A DNA stretch of 64,000 bases from Methylobacterium durans (GTDB taxonomy: Bacteria > Pseudomonadota > Alphaproteobacteria > Rhizobiales > Beijerinckiaceae): NCBI RefSeq assembly GCF_003173715.1, contig NZ_CP029550.1:6526001-6590000 (forward strand), in the 5' to 3' direction. Positions 1 to 8,181 of this stretch are shown here, piece after piece. Position 1 is the first letter of the stretch. Every line of letters begins with the position of its first letter. Under the pieces are notes generated by a model. That model was given only the letters and a program-made list of their open reading frames with translations, did no database searches and had not been told where the DNA came from. The translations under genes were made by a program, and so were the position numbers.

Positions 1-63
1 CCCAGCGGACATCGATGTGAGCCATCGGTCGGACCGACGAGCCTTTTGCCGGCCGACCCGGCT

Positions 64-291
64 TCATCGGCAGCGAGGCCTCTGCGTGCGCGATAGCGCC
101 TGGATCTGGCTCGTCTCATCGACCGAGAGCACCACGGCATGGGCCGGCGGATCGACGTAGAGGCCGACCACATCGCGTAGCTTAGCGGCGAAGGCCGGAT
201 CGTTCGACAGCTTGAAGGTGCGCACCCGGTGTGGCTGCAGGCCGTGGCCGCGCCAGATGCGCCGCGCGGACGAGATGGCGATGCCGGCCAC
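64..291 (-). pseudogene. IS630-family transposase fragment
   Basis: About 75 residues match the internal part of IS630-type (DDE) transposases as I remember the family. The visible segments are a helix-turn-helix end ([18 protein letters not shown]), then FKLSNDP, then a strand with [19 protein letters not shown] carrying the first catalytic Asp, followed by [10 protein letters not shown]. The frame breaks just after RTQ. The family continues with a P-G-L-P-M-K type segment, and a shifted frame here reads LPMKPGR, so a small indel has occurred. Beyond that the match is lost towards the left edge. Neither the N-terminal part nor the second and third catalytic acidic residues are visible, so this is a dead remnant. 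It adjoins other insertion-sequence debris in the same accessory stretch. Confidence 0.75.
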
Positions 292-408
292 CTGCGCCCG
301 TCAGTTTCCAGATCTGGCCTTCCGGCTACCCATGGCCACTACCATGCAGTAGCCTCGCAACTGGCTCTGTCCAAAATACCGGTCACGGCAGTGTCGAGGA
401 GGCGAGTC

Positions 409-1416
409 ATGAGAGTGCGGCTGACTGCTCTCTTGAGTGCTCTTCCCCTCGTGTTGCTCGGAACGACAGCGGAGCTTCCGGCGCAGCAGCAGGATCGGGT
501 GGCGCGGAGAGTGATCGTCTTCGTGTGGGACGGACTGCGAGCCGACGATCTCACGCCGGAAGTTACACCGAACTATTTCGCGCTCGTTCGATCCGGGACC
601 GTGTTTGAGAACCACCATTCCGTCTATCCGACATTCACGATGATGAACTCCGCTTCCATCGCCACCGGTGCTTATCCGGGCGTGCATGGGTTCTATGGCA
701 ACGTGGTCTATGCGCCCTTCGCCAAGGGAAAGAATGCCAAGGCGGCTGAGATCGATTTTTCGGCGCCGGCCTTCATCGAGGATTTCGGTGTCGTCGAAGC
801 GGTGCGCGACGCCTATCAGGGCAAGCTCACGCTTGTTCCCACCATGCTCCAGGCGGCACAAGCCAAGGGGCTGACGACGGCGGCGATCGGCAAGTTCGGA
901 GCTGCATTCATCCAGGACTACACGCGTGGTGGAATCATCCTTGATGAAGATGCTGCAATACCACTTTCTTTCGCCAAAGAGCTGCAACAGGCCGGCTACC
1001 CGCTTCCGCAGAACAGCCGCAACGCCTACGAAGCAAGTGCTCTGACACTTACTCCAGATAACGGCAATCCAACTGCCCCGATTCCCATTCAGCGCCTCAA
1101 TGACGGGCAAACCAGCAACCCGCTCGACCGCGCCGGCGCACTTTCCCGACGAGGTTTTGCTTACCTGACCGACGTGTTTGTCGATTATATCCTTCCCAAC
1201 AAGAAGCCCGATCTGGCAATCTTCTGGTCGCGGGAGCCCGACGCGACCAGCCACGCCTATGGACCCGGCACCTACAATTCCATTGATGCAACCAAGATGA
1301 ATGATGAGATCTTAGGCAGAGTCATCAGAAAGCTCCGCCAGCTCGGCTGGGAGGCGTCCACGGACATCATCATCACCCAAGATCACAATCATAGTACGGT
1401 GTCGGGCGACATTTGA
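409..1416 (+). pseudogene. Type I phosphodiesterase/nucleotide pyrophosphatase (alkaline phosphatase superfamily), 3' end lost
   Basis: The 335-residue frame starts at an ATG 8 bases after GAGGAGG and opens with a secretion signal (hydrophobic segment, residues 6-22, then AELPAQQQ). VFVWDGLRADDL supplies the first metal-binding Asp. YPTFTMMNSASIATG holds the nucleophilic Thr region, EPDATSHAYGP a metal-binding Asp/His pair, and TQDHNHST a second Asp-His pair. These are hallmarks of the Phosphodiest family, which hydrolyses phosphodiester or pyrophosphate bonds in the periplasm. The frame ends right after VSGDI at a TGA that is the terminal TGATC of the adjoining IS3-type element. The C-terminal part, including the last expected metal-binding His, is therefore missing and the product is probably inactive. 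Confidence 0.8.
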
Positions 1417-1852
1417 TCGGCCCCCCCGGGGTGGTCCGGGCTGAAAGTTAGTGCAGGGTTGGCGTTTTCTCTACGAGGTGCTTGTTGGGTTGGGCGAGCA
1501 CAGCTTTCCAAGCGGGCGAGGCTGGCACGAACACCTCTGGGGCTGGCGGCCGATAGCCCAACGCACCGTGGGGTCTGATGGTGTTGTAATGGCGTCGCCA
1601 GTCCTCGATCATGATCTGCGCCTCCTTGAGCGTGTAGAAGAGCTCGCCGTCCAAGAGTTCGTCGTACGTCACCTCGCTCACGCCGATCGCGCGGATCGCC
1701 TCCGCTACGCTGTGACCTTGGCCGACCAGCACGTCCGCCTGCCGCAGCTTGGCAACGATCTCCTCAGGCTTGGGTCGCTTCCTCGACATCGATCCGTCCT
1801 CCGGGCTGAAAAGCCATACCAAAGGGCGGACCACTCCGGTGGGGGCGGATCA
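1414..1852. mobile_element. Internally deleted IS3-type element with terminal inverted repeats
   Basis: The 439-bp element is bounded by imperfect inverted repeats of about 25 bp. The left one (1414-1438) begins TGATCGGCCCCC, and the right one, read from 1852 inwards on the minus strand, begins TGATCCGCCCCC. Both run into GGTCCG about 20 bases in. Inside is a single frame joining the start of orfA to the end of orfB, so roughly 800 bp of a normal 1.2-1.3 kb element are gone. I see no target duplication: the flanks are CATT on the left and ATCG on the right. The element could only move if a full-length relative supplied transposase. Confidence 0.75.
1448..1789 (-). pseudogene. IS3-family OrfA-OrfB in-frame deletion fusion
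   Basis: The first ~38 residues (MSRKRPKPEEIVAKLRQAD, then GHSVAEAIRAIGVSE) are the helix-turn-helix of an IS3-family OrfA. Without warning the sequence changes to DELLDGELFYTLKEAQIMI and WRRHYNTIRPHGALGYRPP, which is the C-terminal end of the OrfB integrase core, including its last catalytic Glu region. The join is in frame at about residue 38-40. The ATG at 1789 is chosen because MSRKRPKPEE is the usual OrfA beginning; an upstream ATG at 1834 lies inside the inverted-repeat region. With most of the DDE core missing the protein cannot be a transposase, though it could still bind the element's ends. Confidence 0.75.
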
Positions 1853-1905
1853 ATCGAGCGGATACGATCGCCGGCGATCCCAACGGTATCGGTCGTGTCG
1901 GTCAT
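1853..1905 (-). pseudogene. 5' fragment of a DUF2312/GapR-type gene cut by the IS element
   Basis: An ATG at 1905, preceded by GAAGGAGCAACC (a strong ribosome binding site), opens a frame reading MTDTTDTVGIAGDRIRSI. This resembles the start of alphaproteobacterial DUF2312 (GapR-like nucleoid-associated) proteins, which typically begin with a short polar stretch, then G-I-x-x-D/E-x-L/I-R-S and continue into a coiled coil of Glu/Lys-rich sequence. Here the similarity stops exactly at the inverted repeat of the IS3-type element, and no coiled coil follows. Only about 17 residues survive. The identification rests on a short match from memory and is moderate; the truncation itself is plain. Confidence 0.45.
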
Positions 1906-2214
1906 GGTTGCTCCTTCCTCAATCTGGATGGGCAACCTCGCCGAGGAGGGTAAGCGGGACGTTAAGGCATAGAGCCGGCCGCTCTTGAGAATGCGTCCCT
2001 TTGCCAAACTCAGGCAACGCTCGGCAGCTTGCTGGGGATGCCCAATGCAGGGCTTCGGAGCTGGTCTTCTCGGTCTTGGCGCATCCGCGCCGGGGGCTGT
2101 CGTCACAACTCAGAGCATGAGGCGCAGCAGCACGCTGTCGCCTTTTGTCGATGCGCTGCTAAGTCTCCCATTGGGCTGCGGCCCGGTCCACGTTCTCACC
2201 TCCGGGAGGCTCGC
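1906..2214. other. Intergenic region between the IS-truncated gene and the dienelactone hydrolase
   Basis: Upstream DNA of two divergent genes. It should contain the promoter of the truncated minus-strand gene and that of the plus-strand hydrolase, but I could not single out convincing -35/-10 pairs. Open frames across it have no recognisable protein-like content. A GGGAGG ribosome binding site for the hydrolase lies at its right end. Confidence 0.4.
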
Positions 2215-3090
2215 GTGACAGCCTTCGACGCCGACCTGCGAAGCCTTGCGGCTCAGACCTCCCTCTCGCGCCGCACAGTTGTCGCCACCAGCCTCGCCAC
2301 AGGCTTCGCGATGGCCGTGCAGCCGATCGCGGCACAGACCGCGATCATCACGGACACGAACGGGCTCACGGCCGGCGAGGTGAAGATCCCAACGCAGGAT
2401 GGCGAGATCCCGGCGTACCGGGCCATGCCGGCCAACGATGGCCCCTTCCCGACGGTGCTGGTCGTGCAGGAGATCTTCGGCGTCCACGAGCACATCAAGG
2501 ACGTGTGCCGCCGCCTGGCCAAGCTCGGCTACTTTGCCGTGGCCCCGGAGCTGTACGCCCGGCAGGGGGATGTCTCGAAGCTGACGAACATCCAGCAGAT
2601 CGTGAGCGAGGTCGTCTCCAAGGTGCCCGATGCGCAGGTGATGGCCGACCTCGATGCGACGGTTGCCTTTGCCAAGGCCACGGGCAAAGCCGACGTGACA
2701 CGTCTCGGGATCACGGGCTTCTGCTGGGGCGGGCGGATCGTCTGGCTATACGCCGCACACAACGCCGCCTTGAAGGCGGGTGTCGCCTGGTACGGGCGCC
2801 TCGTCGGTGACACCTCGACGTTGATGCCGAAGAACCCGGTCGACCTGGCCGCTGACCTAAAGGCGCCGGTGCTCGGCCTCTACGGCGGCGCAGACCAGGG
2901 CATCCCGATCAGCACGATCGATCAGATGAAGGAGGCCTGCCGGGCCGCCGGGAAGACGTGCGAGTTCGTTGTCTATCCGGGGGCGCCGCACGCCTTCCAC
3001 GCTGACTATCGTCCGAGCTACCGCGCCGAGCCGGCTCACGATGGTTGGCAGCGGTTGCAGGCTTGGTTCCGGCAGCACGGCGTAGCTTGA
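2215..3090 (+). CDS. Dienelactone hydrolase family protein, Tat-exported
   Basis: A 291-residue alpha/beta hydrolase of the dienelactone hydrolase family, whose members open lactone rings or cleave esters with a Cys-His-Asp triad. The nucleophile elbow is GFCWGG with Cys near residue 170. The acid is Asp of GGADQG near 227 and the base lies in PHAFH near 258-262. [14 protein letters not shown] is the family's early signature. The N-terminus has SRRTVV followed by a hydrophobic run ending AVQPIAA, a Tat-type signal that places the enzyme in the periplasm. The GTG at 2215 is chosen because GGGAGG sits 5 bases upstream and it leaves a proper signal peptide; the frame is open further upstream but without protein character. 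The natural substrate is unknown. Confidence 0.85.
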   Translation: MTAFDADLRSLAAQTSLSRRTVVATSLATGFAMAVQPIAAQTAIITDTNGLTAGEVKIPTQDGEIPAYRAMPANDGPFPTVLVVQEIFGVHEHIKDVCRRLAKLGYFAVAPELYARQGDVSKLTNIQQIVSEVVSKVPDAQVMADLDATVAFAKATGKADVTRLGITGFCWGGRIVWLYAAHNAALKAGVAWYGRLVGDTSTLMPKNPVDLAADLKAPVLGLYGGADQGIPISTIDQMKEACRAAGKTCEFVVYPGAPHAFHADYRPSYRAEPAHDGWQRLQAWFRQHGVA

Positions 3091-3188
3091 AGCCGCCGAG
3101 GCCAGAGGAGCGTCATACCAGCCATCTCCTGATGAGCGGAACCTGACACCTTTTGCTGCCTTGCTCCGAAAAGTGGTCGGAGCGAGCT

Positions 3189-3323
3189 ATGGCAGATATC
3201 AGGAAGCAGAAGACCTACGACGGCTGCTGCACCCTCTACATCGGACAGCAGGTCATCATCTCGGACATCGACGAGGCAGAGGCTGATGCACTGACGGCCT
3301 CCTTTTCACGGCGCGAAGGCTAA
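3189..3323 (+). CDS. Small hypothetical protein (44 residues)
   Basis: A short frame that starts at ATG with GGAGCGA a few bases upstream and encodes MADIRKQKTYDGCCTLYIG, then a moderately acidic tail (ISDIDEAEADALTASF). Base composition at third positions and the balanced amino acid make-up look coding. I recognise no domain. A Cys-Cys pair at residues 13-14 is the only notable chemistry. It stands alone, about 100 bases behind the dienelactone hydrolase, and could be read from the same transcript. Confidence 0.45.
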   Translation: MADIRKQKTYDGCCTLYIGQQVIISDIDEAEADALTASFSRREG

Positions 3324-3741
3324 CACTGCTCAGGACGGCTGGGCGCTTGCTACAATGAGCCGCGCGGCAAGCAGCATGACGCCGGAGGGGGCGCAACGTG
3401 TCAGCTCACTCGCGCTGAGTTCTGGCAGGCCCCAGTGAGATCTGCCGGGAATATTCAGGGGGAGGATATTCCGATAATTGCGCCGGCCGTGGTCGAAGTG
3501 ATGCTGAGCACGCCGCGGACGGCGAGCGGACGGGAGCGGCGATGAGCCCAATAGGGCGATGGCGGCTGGCTTAGCCGCGGCTACCCTTCTGCACTCCTCC
3601 ACAGCCGAATCCGGCTCCTTTCCAAGGCGTTCAGATCATCCACGACAATCGAGGGCAGCCGGTAGGATTTCGTTAAAGGGCGGCGTTGGAAGCCCTCTTC
3701 CCGCTCTGGCGTAGTGCCGGTGGGCAGAGACGGAGCTCGTC
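3324..3741. other. Intergenic region, no gene recognised
   Basis: About 420 bases with no frame that looks coding on either strand; the longest minus-strand frame (about 90 residues) is rich in Arg, Ala and Ser like a random high-GC frame. I see no transposase, RNA gene or clear hairpin. It may be decayed DNA typical of this accessory stretch. Confidence 0.4.
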
Positions 3742-3966
3742 ATGCAAGCGCTCAACATGACCATTCTCGAACTGGCCGCTGAGGTCGCGGAACTGCGGAT
3801 CCAGCTCGCTGAGACGCAGGACCAGTGCATCGAGATGGCCGTTGATGCCGGCGAGCTTCACGCCGAGATCCGGGCACTGCACGAGGAGCTCGCCGCTGTT
3901 CGTTTCGAGCGGGATGCCTGGGTGGCGGCGATGCGCCACCAGCCCCTGCTCGGCGCAGTCGCGTAG
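3742..3966 (+). CDS. Hypothetical coiled-coil protein (74 residues)
   Basis: The frame reads as an almost continuous amphipathic helix: MTILELAAEVAELRIQLAET, then ECIEMAVDAGELHAEIRALH-like repeats and EELAAVRFERDAWVAAM. Leu, Ile and Ala recur at heptad spacing, so a short coiled coil is likely, possibly a dimerising adaptor. The ATG at 3742 follows GGAGCTCGTC. There are no transmembrane or signal segments. No family is recognised. A second ATG at residue 6 could be the real start. Confidence 0.5.
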   Translation: MQALNMTILELAAEVAELRIQLAETQDQCIEMAVDAGELHAEIRALHEELAAVRFERDAWVAAMRHQPLLGAVA

Positions 3967-4338
3967 CCGGCATGCTGTTGTGAGCGGATGAGGTCCGAGC
4001 TGGGAGGCTCCCGCAATCAGCGACCGCTGCTCACTTGCGGGTCCATTCGCGCCGTAGCCTCTGCTCTTTCAAGCGTCAGCCGGCACGCTCGAACGCGCAG
4101 AGAACCTGTTCCGTCATGTAGGGCTTGGGTACGAACTGGCCGGCATCCGGCACATCGTGGTTGCCAGGCCGGACCCGCCCCGACGTGATCATGACCGGTG
4201 TACATGAGGGCGCCTCCGCGCTCCGACCAGCAAGGCGGTGACCTGCTCGAAGCGGAGGGCATCGCAGTAATCGTGCTCGAGCCGGCCGCTACGCCGCAGG
4301 GACATCTCCTTTGTGGCGAGACCGCACCTTCACCTCAG
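3967..4338. other. Intergenic region containing only the receiver-domain remnant
   Basis: Between the coiled-coil gene and the downstream hydrolase there is no intact gene. The middle holds the decayed receiver fragment at 4076-4198; the remaining bases show no recognisable coding or RNA signal. Confidence 0.4.
4076..4198 (-). pseudogene. Remnant of a response-regulator receiver domain
   Basis: Read on the minus strand, this stretch gives PVMITSGRVRPG, then DAGQFVPKPY and TEQVLCAFERAG before a stop. That is the end of a CheY-like receiver domain: the hydrophobic strand with the conserved Ser/Thr switch residue (TSG), the Lys-Pro of the last strand and the final helix. The parts that should precede it, including the phosphorylated Asp, are not found in frame, and the upstream frame degenerates. 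Small stand-alone receivers of this kind are common in Methylobacterium. I read this as a decayed copy. Confidence 0.5.
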
Positions 4339-5286
4339 TCAGGTGAGGACACCGATGCGTGAGAGCCATGCGCGGTACATGTCAGGCCACAGCATCTCGG
4401 GTGTGCCGGGCCGCCCCATCCCGAAGCCGTGGCCGCCGGTTTTGAACTGATGCCGCTCGACCGGCACATCGGCGCTCAGGCAGGCCGCCTCCAGAATGCC
4501 CGTATGGGCCGGCTTGCAGATCGGGTCGTCCTCAGCGTCCACGAGGAACAGCGGCGGACACCCCCGGTGCACATGCGTCTGAACCGACCACTCGTCGCGC
4601 GCCGCAGGGCTCGGGTGGTCGCCGATGAGTTCGTGGCAGGTCGCGGTGTGATCGAGCGGCGGCTCCAAGGTGACGACCGGATAGATCAGGGCTGCGAAGT
4701 CAGGGCGCGCCGAGAGCTCATCGAGCCGGTCGCTGGCAGGATACGAGCGGAAGTCCGCACGCACGGAAGTCATGCCGACGAGGTGCCCTCCGGCTGAGAA
4801 CCCCAAGGCACCCATGCGCTTCGGATCGAGGTGGTACGCGTCAGCCATGGACCGCATCATCCGCATGGCCCGCTGCGCATCTTGCAGGGGTACGAGGGGA
4901 CCATTGTGCCAACCCTCGCGCGGCAGGCGGTAGATGAGGACGAACGCGGTCACGCCCTGATCCGTCAGCCACTTGGCGGCGGGATGCGCCTCGTTGGCGG
5001 TGTCGATGTAGGTGTAGCCGCCGCCTCCTGCGACGAGCACGGCAGCGCCGTTCGGCTGGCTCGGCGTGGCGATCTCGAGGAAGGGGCTGCTGACGTTCGT
5101 GACCGCTCCCTGCGCGCTCACGCGAACGAGGCTGACGGGACCACCGCCGCCGGGAGGCTCGCCCGGCCAAAGCTGCACGCGGTTCGGCGGCTCTCGTGCC
5201 GAGACCCGGTCGGCGAGCGTGGCAGCCGCAGCAGCCATCAGGAACGTTCGGCGATCGAGCACGGCGATCTTACCTGTGGCGTGCAT
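4339..5286 (-). CDS. Alpha/beta hydrolase (acetyl-esterase/BD-FAE type), Tat-exported
   Basis: A 315-residue serine hydrolase. DRRTFLMAAAAATLADRVSA at residues 11-30 is a Tat-like signal, predicting export. VAGGGGYTYI forms the oxyanion-hole loop, GFSAGG carries the nucleophilic Ser164, the acid is an Asp in DAEDDPI near 253 and the base is His286 in GGHGF. The length and order of motifs fit the acetylxylan-esterase/BD-FAE group of esterases, which release acyl groups from sugars or lignocellulose; the specific substrate is not known. It is transcribed alone on the minus strand. Together with the dienelactone hydrolase at 2.2 kb it is one of two exported hydrolases in this accessory stretch. 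Confidence 0.8.
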   Translation of the reverse strand: MHATGKIAVLDRRTFLMAAAAATLADRVSAREPPNRVQLWPGEPPGGGGPVSLVRVSAQGAVTNVSSPFLEIATPSQPNGAAVLVAGGGGYTYIDTANEAHPAAKWLTDQGVTAFVLIYRLPREGWHNGPLVPLQDAQRAMRMMRSMADAYHLDPKRMGALGFSAGGHLVGMTSVRADFRSYPASDRLDELSARPDFAALIYPVVTLEPPLDHTATCHELIGDHPSPAARDEWSVQTHVHRGCPPLFLVDAEDDPICKPAHTGILEAACLSADVPVERHQFKTGGHGFGMGRPGTPEMLWPDMYRAWLSRIGVLT

Positions 5287-5579
5287 CGCACGAGCACGAT
5301 CGGCGACGCACGTTCAGATGGGATAACCGCCTCAAGGCGGCCTCGGATCGGGTCCGTAGTATCCGAACCGACGAACGGGATCGTGGGTCGGCAGCCCTGC
5401 GGTGAAATGACCACGAACGAAGCCGTTGGCTCTCGTCGCGGCAGGCCAAGTTCGCACGTCGGCCCACCTCCGCCGCTCACTACCGAGCCGAAATCGGTTT
5501 CGGCAAAGTCGAGATCGGCCGCAGCCTCGCCGTTTCAGCCCATACACCGTTCGTCATCACCGACGAAAGGGAAGAACCC

Positions 5580-5816
5580 ATGTCACGCATCACCCGGACG
5601 GATTTCAACGAGTTTAGAATGGCGCTGCTCGCGGCAGGGCCAGGCTTCACTCCGCCACCGGCGGTTCTGCTGAGGACCTGTCCTCTGCCGGCACAGCCCT
5701 CGTGTGCTCCTGCGGACGAGCCCTCTGCTGAGACGCGGCCGCTGGCTGACCATGTCAACGCACCCGAGGCAACCGCCACCTCCCAAACCTCGCTGCCCGT
5801 CCAGTCCGCCGCCTGA
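5580..5816 (+). CDS. Small hypothetical protein, Pro/Ala-rich (78 residues)
   Basis: An ATG preceded by GAAAGGGAAGAACCC (good ribosome binding site) opens MSRITRTDFNEFRMALLAAG, a plausible helical start, followed by a Pro/Ala/Thr-rich tail of low complexity with two Cys. No family is recognised and nothing suggests membrane insertion. It lies 11 bases ahead of the next small gene, so the two could form a transcription unit. Coding status is uncertain because the tail looks like random high-GC sequence. Confidence 0.4.
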   Translation: MSRITRTDFNEFRMALLAAGPGFTPPPAVLLRTCPLPAQPSCAPADEPSAETRPLADHVNAPEATATSQTSLPVQSAA

Positions 5817-5827
5817 AAGACACTTTA

Positions 5828-6208
5828 ATGCCAACTGACATTTCGGACCTGATCCTGCGACAGGCCATCTCTGACACATACGACGATGCAATCGCATACT
5901 TTAAGCTTAAAGCGGAGGCAGCAAGCAGCAGTCACGAGAAATTACTGGCAACATTGCAGGCAAAAGAATTCGTAACAGGAAAGTTCATGCTTGACATCCT
6001 TATTGATGCGGACGGCGAGACGTTCGCGGGGCCAGAGGCAGCGAACACCGTCATTCAGAGTCTCTTGAATATTTTGGATGTGCTAGATAGAAAACAGTTT
6101 CCACTTACGTGCTGGCGGGCGTTGGACGTGTGGATGCTGAGTCAGACGGCACCTTGCATTTGTGAGGATGGGGGCAAATCCGAGCCACCGCCTGCTGTTA
6201 TCCATTAG
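5828..6208 (+). CDS. Hypothetical protein (126 residues), unusually low GC
   Basis: MPTDISDLILRQAISDTYDD begins an acidic, mostly helical protein; KLKAEAASSSHEKLLATLQA is a likely amphipathic helix and WRALDVWMLSQ a hydrophobic one. The end (CICEDGGKSEPPP) is flexible and carries two Cys. Codons ending in A or T are common (for example ACATAC, TTTAAGCTTAAA), unlike the rest of the window, which points to recent acquisition. I recognise no domain. The ATG at 5828 has only a weak ribosome binding site (AAAGACAC). Confidence 0.55.
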   Translation: MPTDISDLILRQAISDTYDDAIAYFKLKAEAASSSHEKLLATLQAKEFVTGKFMLDILIDADGETFAGPEAANTVIQSLLNILDVLDRKQFPLTCWRALDVWMLSQTAPCICEDGGKSEPPPAVIH

Positions 6209-6808
6209 GACGACGCCCGGGCAAATTGCGCTGTATCCGGTGGTGGGAGTTGCTCCCGCCCCGGTTGCGCTCCGGCGGCTGTGCGTGCGTTCGAGTGCAA
6301 CCCAAAGGACCACGCTCCTGCGCTGGCCATGCGAGTTACGTGGCGCCTTCAGCTTCGCAAGTCGGCTTCGTCTCGGACCGCGGGCCGAAATACACCACGG
6401 AGGGTGGAGCACGCCCGCTCCATCTCGCCTCAGCACTCGCAGGCACTGCAGCCTTGTGCGGCGGCTTTATGCTTAAGGCGTACGTGCAGGAGGCGCGCAG
6501 CGCAGATGGCCGCGCAAGCCATGAGGCGGGATCGATGCTACCGTGGTGGCTGAAGAGCGATCGAGCGGCTTTGGCCGTGCTTCGCCGACTTGCTTTGAAT
6601 GCCGACCGACGCGCGAGGCTCTCGAGGCCATTGGACTTGGATGGAGACCCGCTAATACCTGTCACGATTAGGAATGCCTGCGGCATGCAGTCGCACCACC
6701 TAGAGGTGTGGGCTCGTCCGATTGGTTCCGCCCTGGTTCCACGGCTTTACATACGATGATGCCACCCGTATGCGGCTCTTCGTAACCTACTCATCCGGTT
6801 GGGAAAAT
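6209..6808. other. Intergenic/degenerate region adjoining the 3' end of tRNA-Gly
   Basis: Six hundred bases without a recognisable gene. A plus-strand frame of 177 codons (6226-6759) and an opposing one of 116 codons exist, but both are Arg/Ser/Ala-rich and match no family I know. The right end touches the tRNA-Gly 3' end, where an integrative element's attachment site would be expected; I could not find a second copy of the tRNA 3' end in the window. Confidence 0.35.
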
Positions 6809-6883
6809 TGGAGCGGGCGAAGGGATTCGAACCCTCGACCCCAACCTTGGCAAGGTTGTGCTCTACCCCTGAGCTACACCCGC
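6809..6883 (-). tRNA. tRNA-Gly (anticodon GCC)
   Basis: The minus strand folds into a complete cloverleaf of 75 nt. The acceptor arm GCGGGTG pairs with CGCCCGC (one T-G pair). The D arm contains AGCTCAGGGGTAGAGC. The anticodon arm CAACC-TTGCCAA-GGTTG gives anticodon GCC. The T arm contains GGTTCGAATCC, and CCA is encoded at 6809-6811. It is isolated from other genes, and its 3' end faces the accessory stretch to the left, the arrangement seen when tRNA genes serve as integration sites. Confidence 0.97.
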
Positions 6884-7004
6884 TCACTGACCGGGCGTTT
6901 CGGGGCTCGTGGGCCCCGGCGGCGCCGGACGGCGTCTCTAAACACCATTCCGCCGGGTGTTGCAAGCGCTGAGTTTCGCCGGCTTGGCGGAAAGCGCGGC
7001 CGCC

Positions 7005-7475
7005 TCACCAGAGGGCGTCGGGCGGCGTACCGTTGCGGATCTCGTCGAGTCGCGCCCGGGTCGCCCGCGTCGCGTCCTCCGGCAGGGCGTCGAGGGGAAA
7101 GAAGGCGCAGGCCGCGATCTCGCGGTCGGGTGCCTTCGCCCGCTCCACCGTGAAGACCGGGGCGACGTAGAGCGCGACGTGATCGCGGCCCGCGGCGGCC
7201 GTGTTCCGGTAGAACCCGTGCAGGCGCAGGGGCGTTGCCGGGTCCGGCCGGATCTCGGCCTCCTCCCGGAACTCGCGGGTCATCGCGTCGAGCGCCGTCT
7301 CGCCGGGCTCGACGCCGCCGCCCGGCAGGTGCCAGCCGGCGACGTAGGTGTGGCGCACGAGGCAGACTCGGCCCGACGGGTCGATCGCCACGCCGCGGAC
7401 CCCGAGCGTCATGCCGCGGGTCGCGAGCGCGCCGAGATGGAAGAGGCGCCGGATCAGCGGCCTGTCGAGGAGCAT
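7005..7475 (-). CDS. Nudix hydrolase
   Basis: A 156-residue Nudix protein that would hydrolyse a nucleoside-diphosphate-linked substrate. The Nudix box spans WHLPGGGVEPGE, then REFREEAEI. It contains the metal-binding Glu residues, but the conserved Gly near its end is Glu here (EEAEI rather than EExGU). VRGVAIDPSGRVCLVRHTY is the preceding beta strand. The ATG at 7475 is preferred over an upstream in-frame ATG because it lies 8 bases after the stop of the FAH-family gene, with which it forms a two-gene operon, and it gives the normal family length. The substrate cannot be told from sequence. Confidence 0.85.
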   Translation of the reverse strand: MLLDRPLIRRLFHLGALATRGMTLGVRGVAIDPSGRVCLVRHTYVAGWHLPGGGVEPGETALDAMTREFREEAEIRPDPATPLRLHGFYRNTAAAGRDHVALYVAPVFTVERAKAPDREIAACAFFPLDALPEDATRATRARLDEIRNGTPPDALW

Positions 7476-7482
7476 GGCGGCG

Positions 7483-8181
7483 TCAGACCACTCGGAGCGC
7501 GATCTCGCCGAGACCCTCGACGCTCGCCCGCATGGTCTGCCCGCGCTCGACCGCACCGACGCCGGCCGGCGTGCCCGTGAAGATCAGGTCGCCCGGCTGC
7601 AGCTCGAAATAGGTCGAGAGCAGGGAGACCTGCTCGGCCACCGACCAGATCATCTCCGAGAGGTTGCCGGACTGGCGCGGCTCGCCGTCGACGGAGAGGC
7701 CGATCAGGCCCTGGTCCGGGTGGCCCACGATCTCGGCCCGGTGCAGCTTCCCCATCGGCGCGGAGGCGTCGGCCGCCTTGCCGAGGTCCCAGGGCCGGGC
7801 CATGCGCTTGGCCTCGTCCTGGAGGTCGCGCCGGGTCATGTCGAGGCCGATCGCGTAGCCGTAGACGTGGTCGAGGGCGCTCTCGACCGGGATGTCGCGG
7901 CCGCCCTTGCCGATCGCAGCCACCATCTCGACCTCGAAATGATACTTGCCCGTTCGCGGCGGATAGGGATGCTCCGTCGGCTCGGGACCGGTCGCGACCT
8001 GCACCGCGTCGGCCGGCTTCATGAAGAAGAACGGTGGCTCGCGCTCGGGGTCCGCCCCCATCTCGCGGGCATGGGCCTCGTAATTGCGGCCCACGCAGTA
8101 GAGCCGGCGCACCGGGAACAGATCCTCGCTGCCGACGATGGGCAGGGTGATGCGCGGCGGGTTCGGGATGACGGAGAGCAT
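7483..8181 (-). CDS. Fumarylacetoacetate hydrolase (FAH) family protein
   Basis: The 232 residues match the compact FAH-domain group (fumarylpyruvate hydrolase and acylpyruvase-like enzymes), which cleave carbon-carbon bonds of beta-diketo acids using Mg2+ or Mn2+. CVGRNYEAHAREMG is the family's opening motif, PFFFMKPADAV follows, HFEVEMVAAIGK supplies the metal-binding Glu pair, and GYAIGLDMTRRDLQ the metal-binding Asp. GDLIFTGTPAGVG is the C-terminal signature loop. The length equals that of stand-alone FAHD1-like proteins. Co-transcription with a Nudix hydrolase suggests housekeeping or damage clearance rather than a dedicated catabolic route. Confidence 0.88.
   Translation of the reverse strand: MLSVIPNPPRITLPIVGSEDLFPVRRLYCVGRNYEAHAREMGADPEREPPFFFMKPADAVQVATGPEPTEHPYPPRTGKYHFEVEMVAAIGKGGRDIPVESALDHVYGYAIGLDMTRRDLQDEAKRMARPWDLGKAADASAPMGKLHRAEIVGHPDQGLIGLSVDGEPRQSGNLSEMIWSVAEQVSLLSTYFELQPGDLIFTGTPAGVGAVERGQTMRASVEGLGEIALRVV

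Noticed and set aside
6226..6759. 177-codon plus-strand frame before tRNA-Gly
   Set aside because: No ribosome binding site, no domain and an opposing frame of similar quality; reported only as uncertain intergenic content.
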